In this document: piece after piece, positions 9,735-17,998 of the stretch
Layout: each line of letters opens with the position of its first letter
Position numbering within the stretch: the first letter of the stretch is position 1
Source: Pseudomonadota bacterium
Lineage (GTDB): Bacteria; Pseudomonadota; Alphaproteobacteria; JACQOE01
Length of the DNA: 61,321 bases
Assembly (NCBI GenBank): GCA_016202695.1
Contig: JACQOE010000004.1
Span: forward strand, 1-61,321
Direction of reading: 5' to 3'
Program-made: the position numbers and the translations under genes
The notes under the pieces: model-generated
Seen by the model: only the letters and a program-made list of their open reading frames with translations
Told to the model about the DNA's origin: nothing
Database searches by the model: none

Positions 9735-9898
9735 CTGTTCCTCCCTCGCGTTTCCTCACCGCGTCCGGCCGGCGGCCCCCCTCGGCCGGCGCCGTTGTCC
9801 GGCGCGGGGGCGATTCTCTCCTTGTCATCCGCCGGCCGTTGGGCTGCAATCTAGCCCGGAATCGCACGGGCGCGGAATGCCCGAGAACGGAGGAAACG

Positions 9899-10816
9899 AT
9901 GCCGGATCGCCTGCGTATCTCCGCCACCGGGGCGGGGGTGAGCTATTATCCCGAGTTTCTCGCCCGCGAGCTCGGCTACTTCGCCGACGAGGACCTCGAG
10001 GTGGTGACCGAGGCCCCGGGGCACGGGCCGTGGGTGGCGCGGGCGCTCCGCGAGCGGACCGCCGAGGTCGTGCTCGGCGGCATCTGGCGGCCGCTGATGT
10101 ACCGCGGCCGGCTCGACGCCTTCGTCGCCTTCGCCCAGCTCTGCGTGCGCTGCCCGACGCTGGTGATCGGGCGCCGCGCCGCGCCCAACTTCCGCTGGGC
10201 CGACCTCATCGGGCGGACGGTGGTGGTGCCGGACGGCTCGCCCACCCCCAACATGGCCTTCGTCGGCATCCTCCGGCGCAAGGGGGTCGATCCCGAAAAG
10301 GTGAACATCGTCGAGGACTTCCACGCCGACGAGGCGCTGAGCCTGTTCCGCGGCGGGCTCGGCGACTTCTTCCTCGCCGGCCCGCCGGGGAGCGACGCCC
10401 TCGTCGCCGAGGGCAAGGGCCACGTGGTCGCCGACCTCGCCGAGGCCGGCGGGCGGCTTCCCTGGAGCGTCTACTACGGGCTCCCCGAGTTCGTGGAGCG
10501 CAAGGACAACCTCGCCGGCCGGTTCGCGCGGGCGATCCAGCGGGCGCTCGACTGGCTCAAGGGCCACGACCCCGACGAGGCCGCCGGCGTCTACAAGCGG
10601 AACTTCCCCAGGCACAAGCCGGAGCTGATCGCCGCCGCGGTGCGGGCGACGAGGACGCGCGGCATCTGGCCCGAGAGCGTGCGCATGGCCGAGGCCGACC
10701 TCGCCGCCTGGCAGGAGATGATCGTCGAGTACAAGCTGATCGAGAAGCCGATCCCCTACGCCGAGGTGTTCGACACCCGCGCCGCCGACTGGGTGCGGAA
10801 GAACCCGAAGCCGTGA
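9899..10816 (+). CDS. NMT1/THI5-type substrate-binding-fold protein without signal peptide
   Basis: The 305-residue product starts MPDRLRISATGAGVSYYPEF and matches the type-2 periplasmic-binding fold of the NMT1/THI5/SsuA group: LARELGYFADEDLEVVTEAP, then a helix after VLGGIWRP, and ERKDNLAGRFARAIQRALDW near the end. A strong GGAGG at 9890-9894 fixes the ATG at 9899, and no signal peptide is present, so it should stay in the cytoplasm. No ABC permease or ATPase is next to it. It may therefore be an intracellular ligand sensor or enzyme-like relative rather than a transporter subunit. Confidence 0.75.
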   Translation: MPDRLRISATGAGVSYYPEFLARELGYFADEDLEVVTEAPGHGPWVARALRERTAEVVLGGIWRPLMYRGRLDAFVAFAQLCVRCPTLVIGRRAAPNFRWADLIGRTVVVPDGSPTPNMAFVGILRRKGVDPEKVNIVEDFHADEALSLFRGGLGDFFLAGPPGSDALVAEGKGHVVADLAEAGGRLPWSVYYGLPEFVERKDNLAGRFARAIQRALDWLKGHDPDEAAGVYKRNFPRHKPELIAAAVRATRTRGIWPESVRMAEADLAAWQEMIVEYKLIEKPIPYAEVFDTRAADWVRKNPKP

Positions 10817-10980
10817 CGCGCGGCGCCCGGCGGCGCGCTCGATTGGGTCGCGCCGTTTCGACCGCTCGTACCGGTGGGCCATGCGCTTGACGTTATGGCC
10901 GAGCGCGACCCGCGGCCGTCCGGTTCGGATGTCCGCACTCCGGAAACGGGGCGATAGCGGCGGTTTCGCACCTCACACGT

Positions 10981-11140
10981 CGTCATGGCCGGGCCGGCCG
11001 ACCTGCCTTCGCCGAAGCGGCTTCGCGCAGGCAGGAGGCCGAGTCCCGGCCATCCACGCCCCCGGGCACTTCGTCCCGGGGGCACGCCTTGCTCTGCGGC
11101 CGAGGAGCCGTGGATGACCGGGACGAGCCCGGTCATGACG
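10981..11140. repeat. Nested palindromic intergenic repeat A
   Basis: Outer arms 10981-10994 and 11127-11140 are inverted with one mismatch in 14. Inside, 11045-11058 and 11109-11122 form a second inverted pair (13 of 14). Within that lies a perfect 9-bp hairpin (11058-11066 with 11075-11083). A further small hairpin lies around 11002-11035. There is no open frame. This looks like a compound repeat in which hairpin modules are inserted into one another. The 24-base hairpin at 11059-11082 recurs exactly at 12190-12213 in a different repeat. Confidence 0.75.
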
Positions 11141-11149
11141 GTTGAATGG

Positions 11150-11314
11150 CTAGAGCGAAATCCGATCAGGTTGGCCGCAACGATGCCCCCCTCACCCTAC
11201 CCTCTCCCCCCGGCGGGGGGAGAGGGTTGCGTAGGCTCGGCGAGGCCGAAGGCCGAGCCATAGCCGGAGCTGGGTGAGGGGAGGGTGATCCGGTGTCATC
11301 GGATACCGCTCTAG
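11150..11314. repeat. MITE-like palindromic repeat C
   Basis: Terminal inverted arms lie at 11150-11166 and 11298-11314 and match at 15 of 17 positions. Inside is an outer stem (11187-11197 with 11272-11282) and a perfect 12-bp stem with a 3-nt loop (11200-11211 with 11215-11226). It carries no coding frame. Together with repeat A it fills the 532-bp gene-free gap 10817-11348. The arms begin TAGAGC, like the larger element at 28930-29134, so the two may belong to one family. Confidence 0.7.
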
Positions 11315-11348
11315 AGCGGGTTCCGGCTGTCCGTACACACCCTCGCCG

Positions 11349-12047
11349 TCATGCCTCGCCCGGCCGGCGGGGGACCGAGCCGGTGGCGGCGAGCACGTCG
11401 TTGAGGCGCGCGGCAAGCCCGCCGGCGCGGGGCGAGAACGAGCCGTCGAACACCGCCGAGCCGACGGTGAAGGCATCCGCGCCGGCGGCCGCGATCTCGC
11501 GCACGGTGGCGGGCGAGTTCACGCTCCCGGCGACGATCAGCCTGCCGTTCGCGCCGAGCGCCGCGCGGGCCGCGCGCACGAGGTCGAGCGGCGCCGCCTC
11601 GACCGCCCGGTAGGCGAGGAGGTCCACCCCCGGGCAGCCCTCGGCGAGCGCCTCGCGGCAGTGGCGGGCGACCGCCTCGGCGCCGCCGCGAAGGCGGGTG
11701 GGGTGCCCCTCGGGCAGGCCGACGAAGGGGTAGTAGCCGACCCGGCTTCCCTTGAGCGCCTCCAGGATCGCCTCGATGCCCGCCCCGCCCAGGAGCCGGT
11801 CCACCCCGATCTCGGCCGCGAGCCCGGCCGAGGCCGCGCACTCCTCGGGCGAGAGGCTGATCAGCTCCATGTAGCTGACGGCGCCGGACTCCTTGATCCG
11901 GCGGTTGAGCTCGCGAAGGGTGGCGAAATCGACCCCCAGGTCCTTGAAGCCGACGTGGCCGAGCTTGAGCGGGCGGACGGCCTCGAACACCTCGAGGCAG
12001 TCCTCGACCGTGAGGTCGTCGCGGGTGAGCATGAAGATGAAGTCCAT
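11349..12047 (-). CDS. TIM-barrel protein of phosphate-binding fold, function unknown
   Basis: The 232-residue product begins MDFIFMLTRDDLTVEDCLEV and reads as alternating strands and helices of a single (beta/alpha)8 barrel. The segment LIVAGSVNSPATVREIAAAG followed by ADAFTVGSAVFDGSF is the usual C-terminal phosphate-binding region of ribulose-phosphate-binding barrels such as epimerases, HPS or indole-glycerol-phosphate enzymes. I cannot assign a substrate. It stands alone, with repeats on both sides. Confidence 0.7.
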   Translation of the reverse strand: MDFIFMLTRDDLTVEDCLEVFEAVRPLKLGHVGFKDLGVDFATLRELNRRIKESGAVSYMELISLSPEECAASAGLAAEIGVDRLLGGAGIEAILEALKGSRVGYYPFVGLPEGHPTRLRGGAEAVARHCREALAEGCPGVDLLAYRAVEAAPLDLVRAARAALGANGRLIVAGSVNSPATVREIAAAGADAFTVGSAVFDGSFSPRAGGLAARLNDVLAATGSVPRRPGEA

Positions 12048-12164
12048 GCGCCCCCGTTATAGCGCGGGCAGGGGGCGGGGGGTAGGGCGGGGGTAGTGTT
12101 CGGTTTGCCCACATGCTTCGACACGCTCATGCCTCGACACGCTCGGCATGAGGGCCTCGAATCC

Positions 12165-12243
12165 GCCTCATCCTGAGCCTGCCCGCAAGCCCCCGGGCAC
12201 TTCGTCCCGGGGGTTGACCCGGGGGCCTGTCGAAGGGTGAGGC
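12165..12243. repeat. Palindromic intergenic repeat B with inserted hairpin module
   Basis: The arms 12165-12174 and 12234-12243 are inverted (9 of 10) and enclose a perfect GC hairpin at 12190-12213. That hairpin is identical over 24 bases to the one inside repeat A at 11059-11082. The outer arms resemble the CCTCATCCTGAG/GAAGGGTGAGG repeats common between alphaproteobacterial genes. The gene-free stretch 12048-12398 holds this element and the upstream region of the antitoxin-like gene, nothing else that I can see. Confidence 0.7.
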
Positions 12244-12398
12244 GCTTCAAGAAACGAGTACTACCAGAGCGAGGGGCTTCATGGGTCGCGACCGAGCCTA
12301 TGCGGCATTGCCGCAGATTCCCTTCTGAGATAGACAACGATATGACAGACGGTGTGGACAGGAGTGTTCGGCGCCATCGAGAGAGAGGAAAGCGACCG

Positions 12399-12704
12399 AT
12401 GACCGCGAAACGCACCCCCGTGGGCCGCGAGGTCGAGGAGGCGCTAGGCAAGGTCCTGGCGCATGTGCGCGGCGAGGCCGATCTTCCCTGCCGCATCGTC
12501 GACGATCCCTCCGCGCGGCGGATTCGCGCGCTCCGCAAGCGCCTGAAGCTGAGCCGCCAGAAGTTCGCGGATCGGTTCGGCCTCGACGCCCGCGTCGTGC
12601 AGGACTGGGAGCAGGGCCGGCGCGTCTCCGACCGCGCCGCCCGCGTCCTCCTCACCGTCATCGACCGCAATCCGAAGGCGGTGGAGCGCGCCCTGGCCGA
12701 GTGA
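12399..12704 (+). CDS. XRE-family regulator, HigA/NadS-like antitoxin (orphan)
   Basis: The 101-residue protein carries an XRE helix-turn-helix at about residues 41-72 (RIRALRKRLKLSRQKFADRF, then LDARVVQDWEQGRR), typical of HigA/NadS antitoxins that pair with RelE/HigB toxins. The frame is open upstream to 12237, but the ATG at 12399 is preferred because GAGAGGAA precedes it and the upstream part overlaps repeat B. No toxin frame is found in the 350 bases upstream or downstream, so it may be an orphan antitoxin or a stand-alone repressor. Confidence 0.75.
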   Translation: MTAKRTPVGREVEEALGKVLAHVRGEADLPCRIVDDPSARRIRALRKRLKLSRQKFADRFGLDARVVQDWEQGRRVSDRAARVLLTVIDRNPKAVERALAE

Positions 12705-12824
12705 GCGGCGGCCGCGTCACGGACTAACGCCTTAATCCAGCACCTCAGCTATGCCGGCATCGCGTCAATAAGGTATTGTCTTGGAACAATCCGGCGTTCA
12801 CCAGTTTCCCGGTGAAGGTGCTCT

Positions 12825-12923
12825 ATGAAACCGAAGACGATCCTTACCAAGACCGTTGAGGCACTCGTCTCATTTTTCGGTATCACGATTGGCACGCATC
12901 CGAACACACGCTCACCGTCTTAA
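12825..12923 (+). CDS. Possible 32-residue peptide or gene fragment
   Basis: A short frame starts at ATG 12825, about 4 nt after GGTGAAGGTG, and encodes MKPKTILTKTVEALVSFFGI plus 12 residues, ending TAA. The surrounding 12705-12911 is noticeably richer in A and T than its neighbours. The peptide has a basic start and a hydrophobic middle, and could be the truncated N-terminus of a larger protein. I do not recognise it. It overlaps the 3' end of the convergent HEPN-like gene by 12 bp. Confidence 0.25.
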   Translation: MKPKTILTKTVEALVSFFGITIGTHPNTRSPS

Positions 12924-13718
12924 GGGAAGGCGGACGAATAGCAGGATTCCCGCGAGGCAAGACACGAACACGAAGTCCACTTCGGCGCGGTTCAATTGGA
13001 ATGGGGTCGTCATCCCGTGGCGAAAGTGATTGTTCGCCATGGCGTAGAGCTTTTGAAGCACCGAGATCGTGTGGATACTCAGCGCAGCTTGTCTGTGGGC
13101 TGTATTCAGAACATCTCCGAAGGTCACACGCGGCATCGCGAAGATTTCCTTCGCGACGGATTCGAGCGTGTCCATAATGTTCGCGCACGTGTCGCGCTCG
13201 CGGCGTGGTCGGTCATCGTAAGCGGAAATCGCGTCTCGGAAGTTCTGGCGCGCTGAGGTAAATCGTGGAGCGCTTAATTCGCGAAACGCGGCCTCAATCT
13301 GGACTTGCACCGCTGGCGGCAAGACTCGATGCAGGCGTCCGTCGGGTCCCAAGTCCCACACGATCCCATGAGCCGCCAAGATTCGGTTTACGCCCTCTAT
13401 GTAGTCGGCTCTCGACTCGTTGGGGACTTCGTCCCATACACGCAAAATCAGATCATAAACGCGTGGCCACTCCGCGCGCTCAATGTCGCGGCCCACGGCG
13501 TACCGATAGCCGCCGTACGGATTGCCTGACGCCTGTATCCCCAAGCTCTGCGCTATGACCTGATAGAGGCGCCGCTCGGTCGAATCGCGGCCATCGCCGC
13601 ACACCCGAAAGAAGATGTCCGCCAATTCCTGCCGTAGTTGAGTGGGTGCGTCATTTTCCACGTCGCGATTGACCGGCGCGACGTTCTCGGGATCGGAAGT
13701 AAAGCCACGAATAGGCAT
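12912..13718 (-). CDS. HEPN/AbiJ-like protein, probable abortive-infection type
   Basis: The 268-residue product begins MPIRGFTSDPENVAPVNRDV. The C-terminal third (about 155-262) resembles the all-helical domain found in AbiJ-type proteins: YANIMDTLESV-like CANIMDTLESVAKEIF, then LQKLYAMANNHFRHGMTTPF, then a hydrophobic helix. The NNHFRHG stretch (Arg233, His234) fits the R-x(4-6)-H style catalytic motif of HEPN ribonucleases only loosely. The N-terminal domain has WDEVPNESRADYIEGVNRIL, as in AbiJ N-terminal modules. Base composition is lower in GC than the flanks, and the ATG lacks a clear ribosome-binding site. It is convergent with an orphan antitoxin, which hints at a small acquired defence patch. 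Confidence 0.6.
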   Translation of the reverse strand: MPIRGFTSDPENVAPVNRDVENDAPTQLRQELADIFFRVCGDGRDSTERRLYQVIAQSLGIQASGNPYGGYRYAVGRDIERAEWPRVYDLILRVWDEVPNESRADYIEGVNRILAAHGIVWDLGPDGRLHRVLPPAVQVQIEAAFRELSAPRFTSARQNFRDAISAYDDRPRRERDTCANIMDTLESVAKEIFAMPRVTFGDVLNTAHRQAALSIHTISVLQKLYAMANNHFRHGMTTPFQLNRAEVDFVFVSCLAGILLFVRLPLRR

Positions 13719-13785
13719 GTGTCAACGATACATGCGGTTGTGGCGTCTGTACAATCACACTGATCGGCTTCTATACCACACCCCC

Positions 13786-15102
13786 CTACTCCCCCGCCGC
13801 CAGCGGCGCCGGCTCGCCCGGCTTCACGTCGCGGATGCGGCGGTAGACGAAGGCGGCAAGCAGGGTGATCAGCGCCAGGCCGGCGAAGACCGCCCGGTAG
13901 GCGTCCTCGGGCGCGCGGCCCTCGACCACCGGGAAGGCGCCCACCACCACCCCGCTCAAGGACTGCACGGTCGCCGCCCCCAGCATCAGCCCGAGGTTGC
14001 ACGTGGTCATCGCCCGGCCCGCCATGTGCTCGGGGAAGAGCGCGCGCCCGTGCACCGTCACCGCCACCGGGAACGAGGCGGCGAGCGCGAACAGCACCAG
14101 GAGCACCGCGGCGGTCGCCACCCCGGGCGAGGGCCAGGCCGCCATCACCGCCAGCATCGCCGCGGTCGAGAGCGCGCCCCCCATCACCAGGCCCTTGCGG
14201 GTGTCGAACACCCGGTCGAGCGCCCCGTAGGCGAAGCAGCCGATGACGGTGACGATGCCCATGGCCAGGATCACGTGCCCGCGCTCCACCCCGGAAAGCC
14301 CGTGCACGTCGTTCAGGTACGGCCCCGCCCAGAGCGAGAACACGGTGGCGTGGGTGGCGTAGCCGACCAGGGCCATGGCGAGCAACCGGTGCATCTGCCG
14401 GTTGCCGAGGATGCGGAGCACCCCGGCCAGCACCCGGCCGAGCCCCTCGCGCGCCCGCGCGAGGTCGGGATGGCCCGGCGGCGCGTCGCGGACCACGATC
14501 AGCAGCGCCACCGCGATCGCCGCGGTCACGCCGCCGATGGCGAAGAACGCGGCCCGCCAGCCGATCCACTCGCTCGCCAGCGCCATCGGCGTGCCGGCGA
14601 CGATGCTGCCGGCGAAGCCGACCCCGGAGATGAGGCCGGCGATGGTGCCGAAGCGCTCGGGCCGGAACCAGCGGGCGCAGGCGACGAACGAGCCCATGAA
14701 GATCGGCGCCGAGCCCATGCCCATCAGCCAGCGCGAGAGATAGGCCCCCTCGATCGAGGCGGCGAGGCCGAAGCCGACCGCGCCCAGCACCGCCAGCATC
14801 ATCCCGCCGGGCACCACCCAGCGCGGGCCGAGATGGTCGAGCAGCACCCCGACCGGAACCTGGGTCAGCGCGTAGGCGAGGAAGAAGGCGCTGGTGACGA
14901 GCCCCAGCGCCTCGGAGGAGAGCGAGAGCGCGTGCATCACCTCGGGCGCGATCGCCGCGTGCGAGGAGCGGAGGAACTGGCTCATCACCCCGGCGAGGCA
15001 GAAGACCGCGACCATCGCCAGGGCGCGCGGCCGCACCCCGGCGCGCCGGGCGGCGGGGGCGGCGAAGTCTCGCCCGGAGGGCGAAGGACGGGTGGCCGGC
15101 AT
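13786..15102 (-). CDS. MFS transporter, paralogue of 35490-36827
   Basis: This is a 438-residue, 12-helix major facilitator. The segment LRSSHAAIAPEVMHALSLSS followed by GLVTSAFFLAYALTQVPVGV and the loop motif DHLGPRW mark the N-terminal half; FSLWAGPYLNDVHGLSGVERG and FDTRKGLV mark the central loop and helix 7-8 region. The substrate is unknown. An upstream in-frame TTG at 15141 would add 13 residues; the ATG at 15102 has a poor ribosome-binding site, so the start is uncertain. The product is clearly related to the transporter at 35490-36827, including the PYLNDVHGLSGVERG block. Confidence 0.88.
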   Translation of the reverse strand: MPATRPSPSGRDFAAPAARRAGVRPRALAMVAVFCLAGVMSQFLRSSHAAIAPEVMHALSLSSEALGLVTSAFFLAYALTQVPVGVLLDHLGPRWVVPGGMMLAVLGAVGFGLAASIEGAYLSRWLMGMGSAPIFMGSFVACARWFRPERFGTIAGLISGVGFAGSIVAGTPMALASEWIGWRAAFFAIGGVTAAIAVALLIVVRDAPPGHPDLARAREGLGRVLAGVLRILGNRQMHRLLAMALVGYATHATVFSLWAGPYLNDVHGLSGVERGHVILAMGIVTVIGCFAYGALDRVFDTRKGLVMGGALSTAAMLAVMAAWPSPGVATAAVLLVLFALAASFPVAVTVHGRALFPEHMAGRAMTTCNLGLMLGAATVQSLSGVVVGAFPVVEGRAPEDAYRAVFAGLALITLLAAFVYRRIRDVKPGEPAPLAAGE

Positions 15103-15281
15103 GGGAGCGCAGAATAGCCGCAACCCCGCCCGGGACGGCAACCGAAACCTCGTCCCGGCGCGGCTCCGGCCCCCGGATACGGGGGGCGCCGGCCTGCCGT
15201 CGCCGATGCGGGGCTTCGGCCCGTCGCCCGAAGCCCTCGGGCCGCGGGGCGGCCCCGCCTAGGCGGGCCCGACGCTCGCGG

Positions 15282-15503
15282 TCAGGTCGTCTTCTTGCGC
15301 GGCCTCGGCGCGAGAGGCGCCGGGTTCGCGGGGCGCGCCGGCGGGGCGCTCTTCGGCCCGTCGGTTCGGACCTGCCCCTTGGCCCGAAGCTCCGCCTCGG
15401 CGCGGAGCCAGTGCTCGACCGAGCGGCCCGGAGGGGCGCCCTCCTCGAGCCAGATGTAGTATGCCCTGTCTCGGATTCTTTGCTCGATCTCCGGAGACGG
15501 CAT
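15282..15503 (-). CDS. DUF2934 family small protein
   Basis: This 73-residue protein begins MPSPEIEQRIRDRAYYIWLE, followed by EGAPPGRSVEHWLRAEAELR, which is the DUF2934 core (I-R-x-RAY-x-IW-x-EG-x-P-x-G-x-x-x-HW). The tail is basic and rich in Pro and Ala. The start at 15503 is chosen because GAGGAGG precedes it by a normal distance; the frame is open further upstream. Its function is unknown. The preceding 15103-15281 holds no gene that I can support. Confidence 0.8.
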   Translation of the reverse strand: MPSPEIEQRIRDRAYYIWLEEGAPPGRSVEHWLRAEAELRAKGQVRTDGPKSAPPARPANPAPLAPRPRKKTT

Positions 15504-15666
15504 GAGCGGCCTCCTCTGGAAAGCGACGATGGCCATCCCACCCAGCATACACCAGCCGGGCGGGGGCCCGGGATCAACCTTTTGTAACGGAGGCGTGACG
15601 GTGGCGGGCGTGCTATGCTCGCGGCCGAGCGGCCCGAAATCCGGGACGCCATCGAAACGAGGTCCC

Positions 15667-16389
15667 ATGCAATTGCCACGGGCCGTGCGCGAGGCCTATG
15701 TCCGGGCGGAACGCTGCCTCGCCGCGGGCCGCTTCGCCGAGGCGAGCGGGCTGATCGCGGCGCTCCTCGCCCACGATCCCGATCCCGACCTCGGCCGGCT
15801 CCGCGACCTCCTCGAGACGATCGTCGAGGAGGCGGCCGAGCCCGGGGCGCAGGTCAGCCTGGCCACGCTCCTCCTCGATCCGGCGGGCGAGGAGGCCGAT
15901 CCCGAGCGCGCGCTCGCCCTCCTCCTCGAGGCCGCAGACGCGATCGAGGGGCGCGACGAGCCCGACCCGGGGCTCGCCGGCGTCGCCCACGGCCTGATCG
16001 CCGACTGCTACCTGCGCGGGGTGGGGGCGGGGGCCGACCCGGCCGCCGCCTTCCAGCACTACCGGCGCGCCGCCGAGCTCGGCAACGGGCGGGCGGCCTT
16101 CGCCGCCGGGCTCGCCTGCGAGAGCGGGCTCCTCGACCAGGCGGTCGACCGGGCCGAGGCCAAGCGCTACTACCGGATGGCGGCCGACGCGGGCGATGTG
16201 CGGGCGATGACCGCGCTCGCGCTCCTCTATCTCGCCGACGGCGACGCGCCCGACGAGGTGACGATCGTCGATCTCCTCGAGGAGGCGAGCGCCAAGGGCG
16301 ACAGCCGCGCCGCCGAGACGCTGTCCCGGCTCGGCGACGAGGTCGTGCTCCGCCCGGCCGGGGACGAATCCGACTCCGAGCCGGAGTGA
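15667..16389 (+). CDS. Sel1/TPR-like repeat protein
   Basis: The 240-residue soluble protein starts MQLPRAVREAYVRAERCLAA after GAGGT. It contains helical Sel1-like repeats: HGLIADCYLRGVGAGADPAA, then YRRAAELGNGRAAFAAGLAC, then YYRMAADAGDVRAMTALALL. Such repeats mediate protein-protein contacts, often in signalling or envelope stress. It has no signal peptide and an acidic end (DESDSEPE). No partner is suggested by the neighbours, which run the other way. Confidence 0.75.
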   Translation: MQLPRAVREAYVRAERCLAAGRFAEASGLIAALLAHDPDPDLGRLRDLLETIVEEAAEPGAQVSLATLLLDPAGEEADPERALALLLEAADAIEGRDEPDPGLAGVAHGLIADCYLRGVGAGADPAAAFQHYRRAAELGNGRAAFAAGLACESGLLDQAVDRAEAKRYYRMAADAGDVRAMTALALLYLADGDAPDEVTIVDLLEEASAKGDSRAAETLSRLGDEVVLRPAGDESDSEPE

Positions 16390-16407
16390 GAGCCGGCGGC
16401 GCGGCGT

Positions 16408-17964
16408 TCAGTCGCGGCTGGCGGGGCCGGCCGAGGAGGCCTCGTAGAGGGTCCGCCCGCTCTCGCGGTCGACCCCGCTCAGGCGCACATCGTAGCCCCA
16501 CAGGGCATGGACGTGCTTCAGCACCTGGTCGCGGCTCTTCGCCGCCAGCGGTACGCCGTTGTAGACGTTGTGCTGGAGCCTGAGCACGCGGTCGCCCTTG
16601 AGGTCGACGTCGACCACCTGGATGTCGGGCTCGATCGCGCCCAGCTCATAGGCGCGGGCGAGCGCGCTCCGGAGCTTCCGGTAGCCTTGCTCGTCGTGGA
16701 TGGCCGAGACCGTGTAATGGGTGTCGTCGGCCACGTCGAGCACGGAGAAGAGCCTCATCTTCCGCATCACCTGCGGGCTCAGATACTGCTGGATGAAGGA
16801 GTCGTCGCGGAAGTTCGCCCAGGCGTGCTTCAGCGTCGCCCGCCAGTCGCCGCCGCCGGCGATGTCGGGGAACCACCGCTCGTCCTCGCGCGTCGGCTCG
16901 GTCGAGATGCGGCGGATGTCCTGCATCATGGCGAAGCCGAGCGCGTAGGGGTTGATTCCGCGGTAGCGGGGATCGTCGTAGGCGGGCTGGAAGATGACGT
17001 TGGCGTGGTGATGCAGGATCTCCAGCATCGCCCCTTCGCCGAGCACGCCCCGCTCGTAGAGGGCGTTGACGATGTAGTGGTGGACGAAGGTGGCGCAGCC
17101 CTCGTTCATCACCTTGGTCTGCTTCTGGGGATAGAAGTACTGGGCTATGTTGCGGGCGATCCGAAGGATCTCGCGCTGCCAGGGCTCGAGCACCGGGCTG
17201 TTCTTCTCGAGGAAGTAGAGCAGGTTCTCTTCCGGGAGCTTGAGGCTCCGTCGGCGCTCCCTGCCCTTGGCGTCGTCCTTGGCCGGCGGGCGCCGGCGCT
17301 CGCCGCGGCGCGGCAGGGTGCGCCAGAGATCGCTGAAGGTGCGCTGCTCGTACTCGCGCCGGTCCTCGTCGCGGGCCTTCGTATCGGCCTCGCTCGGCTC
17401 GGGCGGACGGCGGTAGCGGAAGACCCCGTGGTCCATGACCGCGTGCGCGGCGTCGAGGATCGCCTCGACCGCGACCGCGCCGTGGCGCTCCTCGCAGTCG
17501 GCGATGTAGCGCTTGGCGAACTCGACGTAGCCGAGCGCGGCCTCGGCGTCGGTCCACTGGCGGAAGAGGCAGTTGTTCTTGAAGAAGTGGTTGTGGCCGA
17601 AGGCCGCGTGCGCCATCACCAGCACCTGTAGCGGCAGGTTGTTCTGCTCCATGTTGTAGCTGATGCAGGGGTCGGAGTTGATGACGATCTCGTAGGCGAG
17701 CCCTGTATAGCCCTTGCGGTAGAGCTTCTCCTCCTCCAGGAAGCGCTTGCCGAAGGACCAGTGCGGATACATCAGCGGCATGCCGATCGAGGAGTAGGCG
17801 TCGAGCATCTGCTCGGCCGAGATGACCTCGATCTGGTTGGGGTAGATGTCGAGGCCGAGGTCGCCGAGCGCCACCTCGGCGATGGCGCGGTAGGCGCGCT
17901 CGAGGGTCTCGAAGTTCCAGTCGGTGCCCTCGATCAGCGGCTTCCGGGCGGCCCCTGCGGCCAT
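16408..17964 (-). CDS. spoVR: SpoVR family protein (YcgB)
   Basis: The 518-residue protein shows the SpoVR/YcgB landmarks: EVISAEQMLDAYSSIGMPLM, then HWSFGKRFLEEEKLY, YEIVINSDPCISYNMEQNN and GHNHFFKNNCLFRQW. The C-terminal part ends with RVLRLQHNVYNGVPLAAKSR. It is the last gene of the minus-strand unit PrkA (19338-21272), DUF444 protein (17999-19318), SpoVR, a pairing conserved from enterobacteria to bacilli and induced by starvation and other stress. Its biochemical activity remains unclear. The ATG at 17964 follows GGGGAGG, 34 bp after the DUF444 stop. Confidence 0.95.
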   Translation of the reverse strand: MAAGAARKPLIEGTDWNFETLERAYRAIAEVALGDLGLDIYPNQIEVISAEQMLDAYSSIGMPLMYPHWSFGKRFLEEEKLYRKGYTGLAYEIVINSDPCISYNMEQNNLPLQVLVMAHAAFGHNHFFKNNCLFRQWTDAEAALGYVEFAKRYIADCEERHGAVAVEAILDAAHAVMDHGVFRYRRPPEPSEADTKARDEDRREYEQRTFSDLWRTLPRRGERRRPPAKDDAKGRERRRSLKLPEENLLYFLEKNSPVLEPWQREILRIARNIAQYFYPQKQTKVMNEGCATFVHHYIVNALYERGVLGEGAMLEILHHHANVIFQPAYDDPRYRGINPYALGFAMMQDIRRISTEPTREDERWFPDIAGGGDWRATLKHAWANFRDDSFIQQYLSPQVMRKMRLFSVLDVADDTHYTVSAIHDEQGYRKLRSALARAYELGAIEPDIQVVDVDLKGDRVLRLQHNVYNGVPLAAKSRDQVLKHVHALWGYDVRLSGVDRESGRTLYEASSAGPASRD

Positions 17965-17998
17965 GGCGCGCGCCTCCCCGCTCCTCGCTCCGCGCCCC

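Noticed and set aside
11200-11226. 12-bp GC stem in repeat C as a transcription terminator
   Set aside because: No T-run follows on either strand, and it is embedded in a larger palindrome.
10981-12243. Repeated hairpins as a CRISPR array
   Set aside because: Copies are nested palindromes of different families, not evenly spaced direct repeats with unique spacers.
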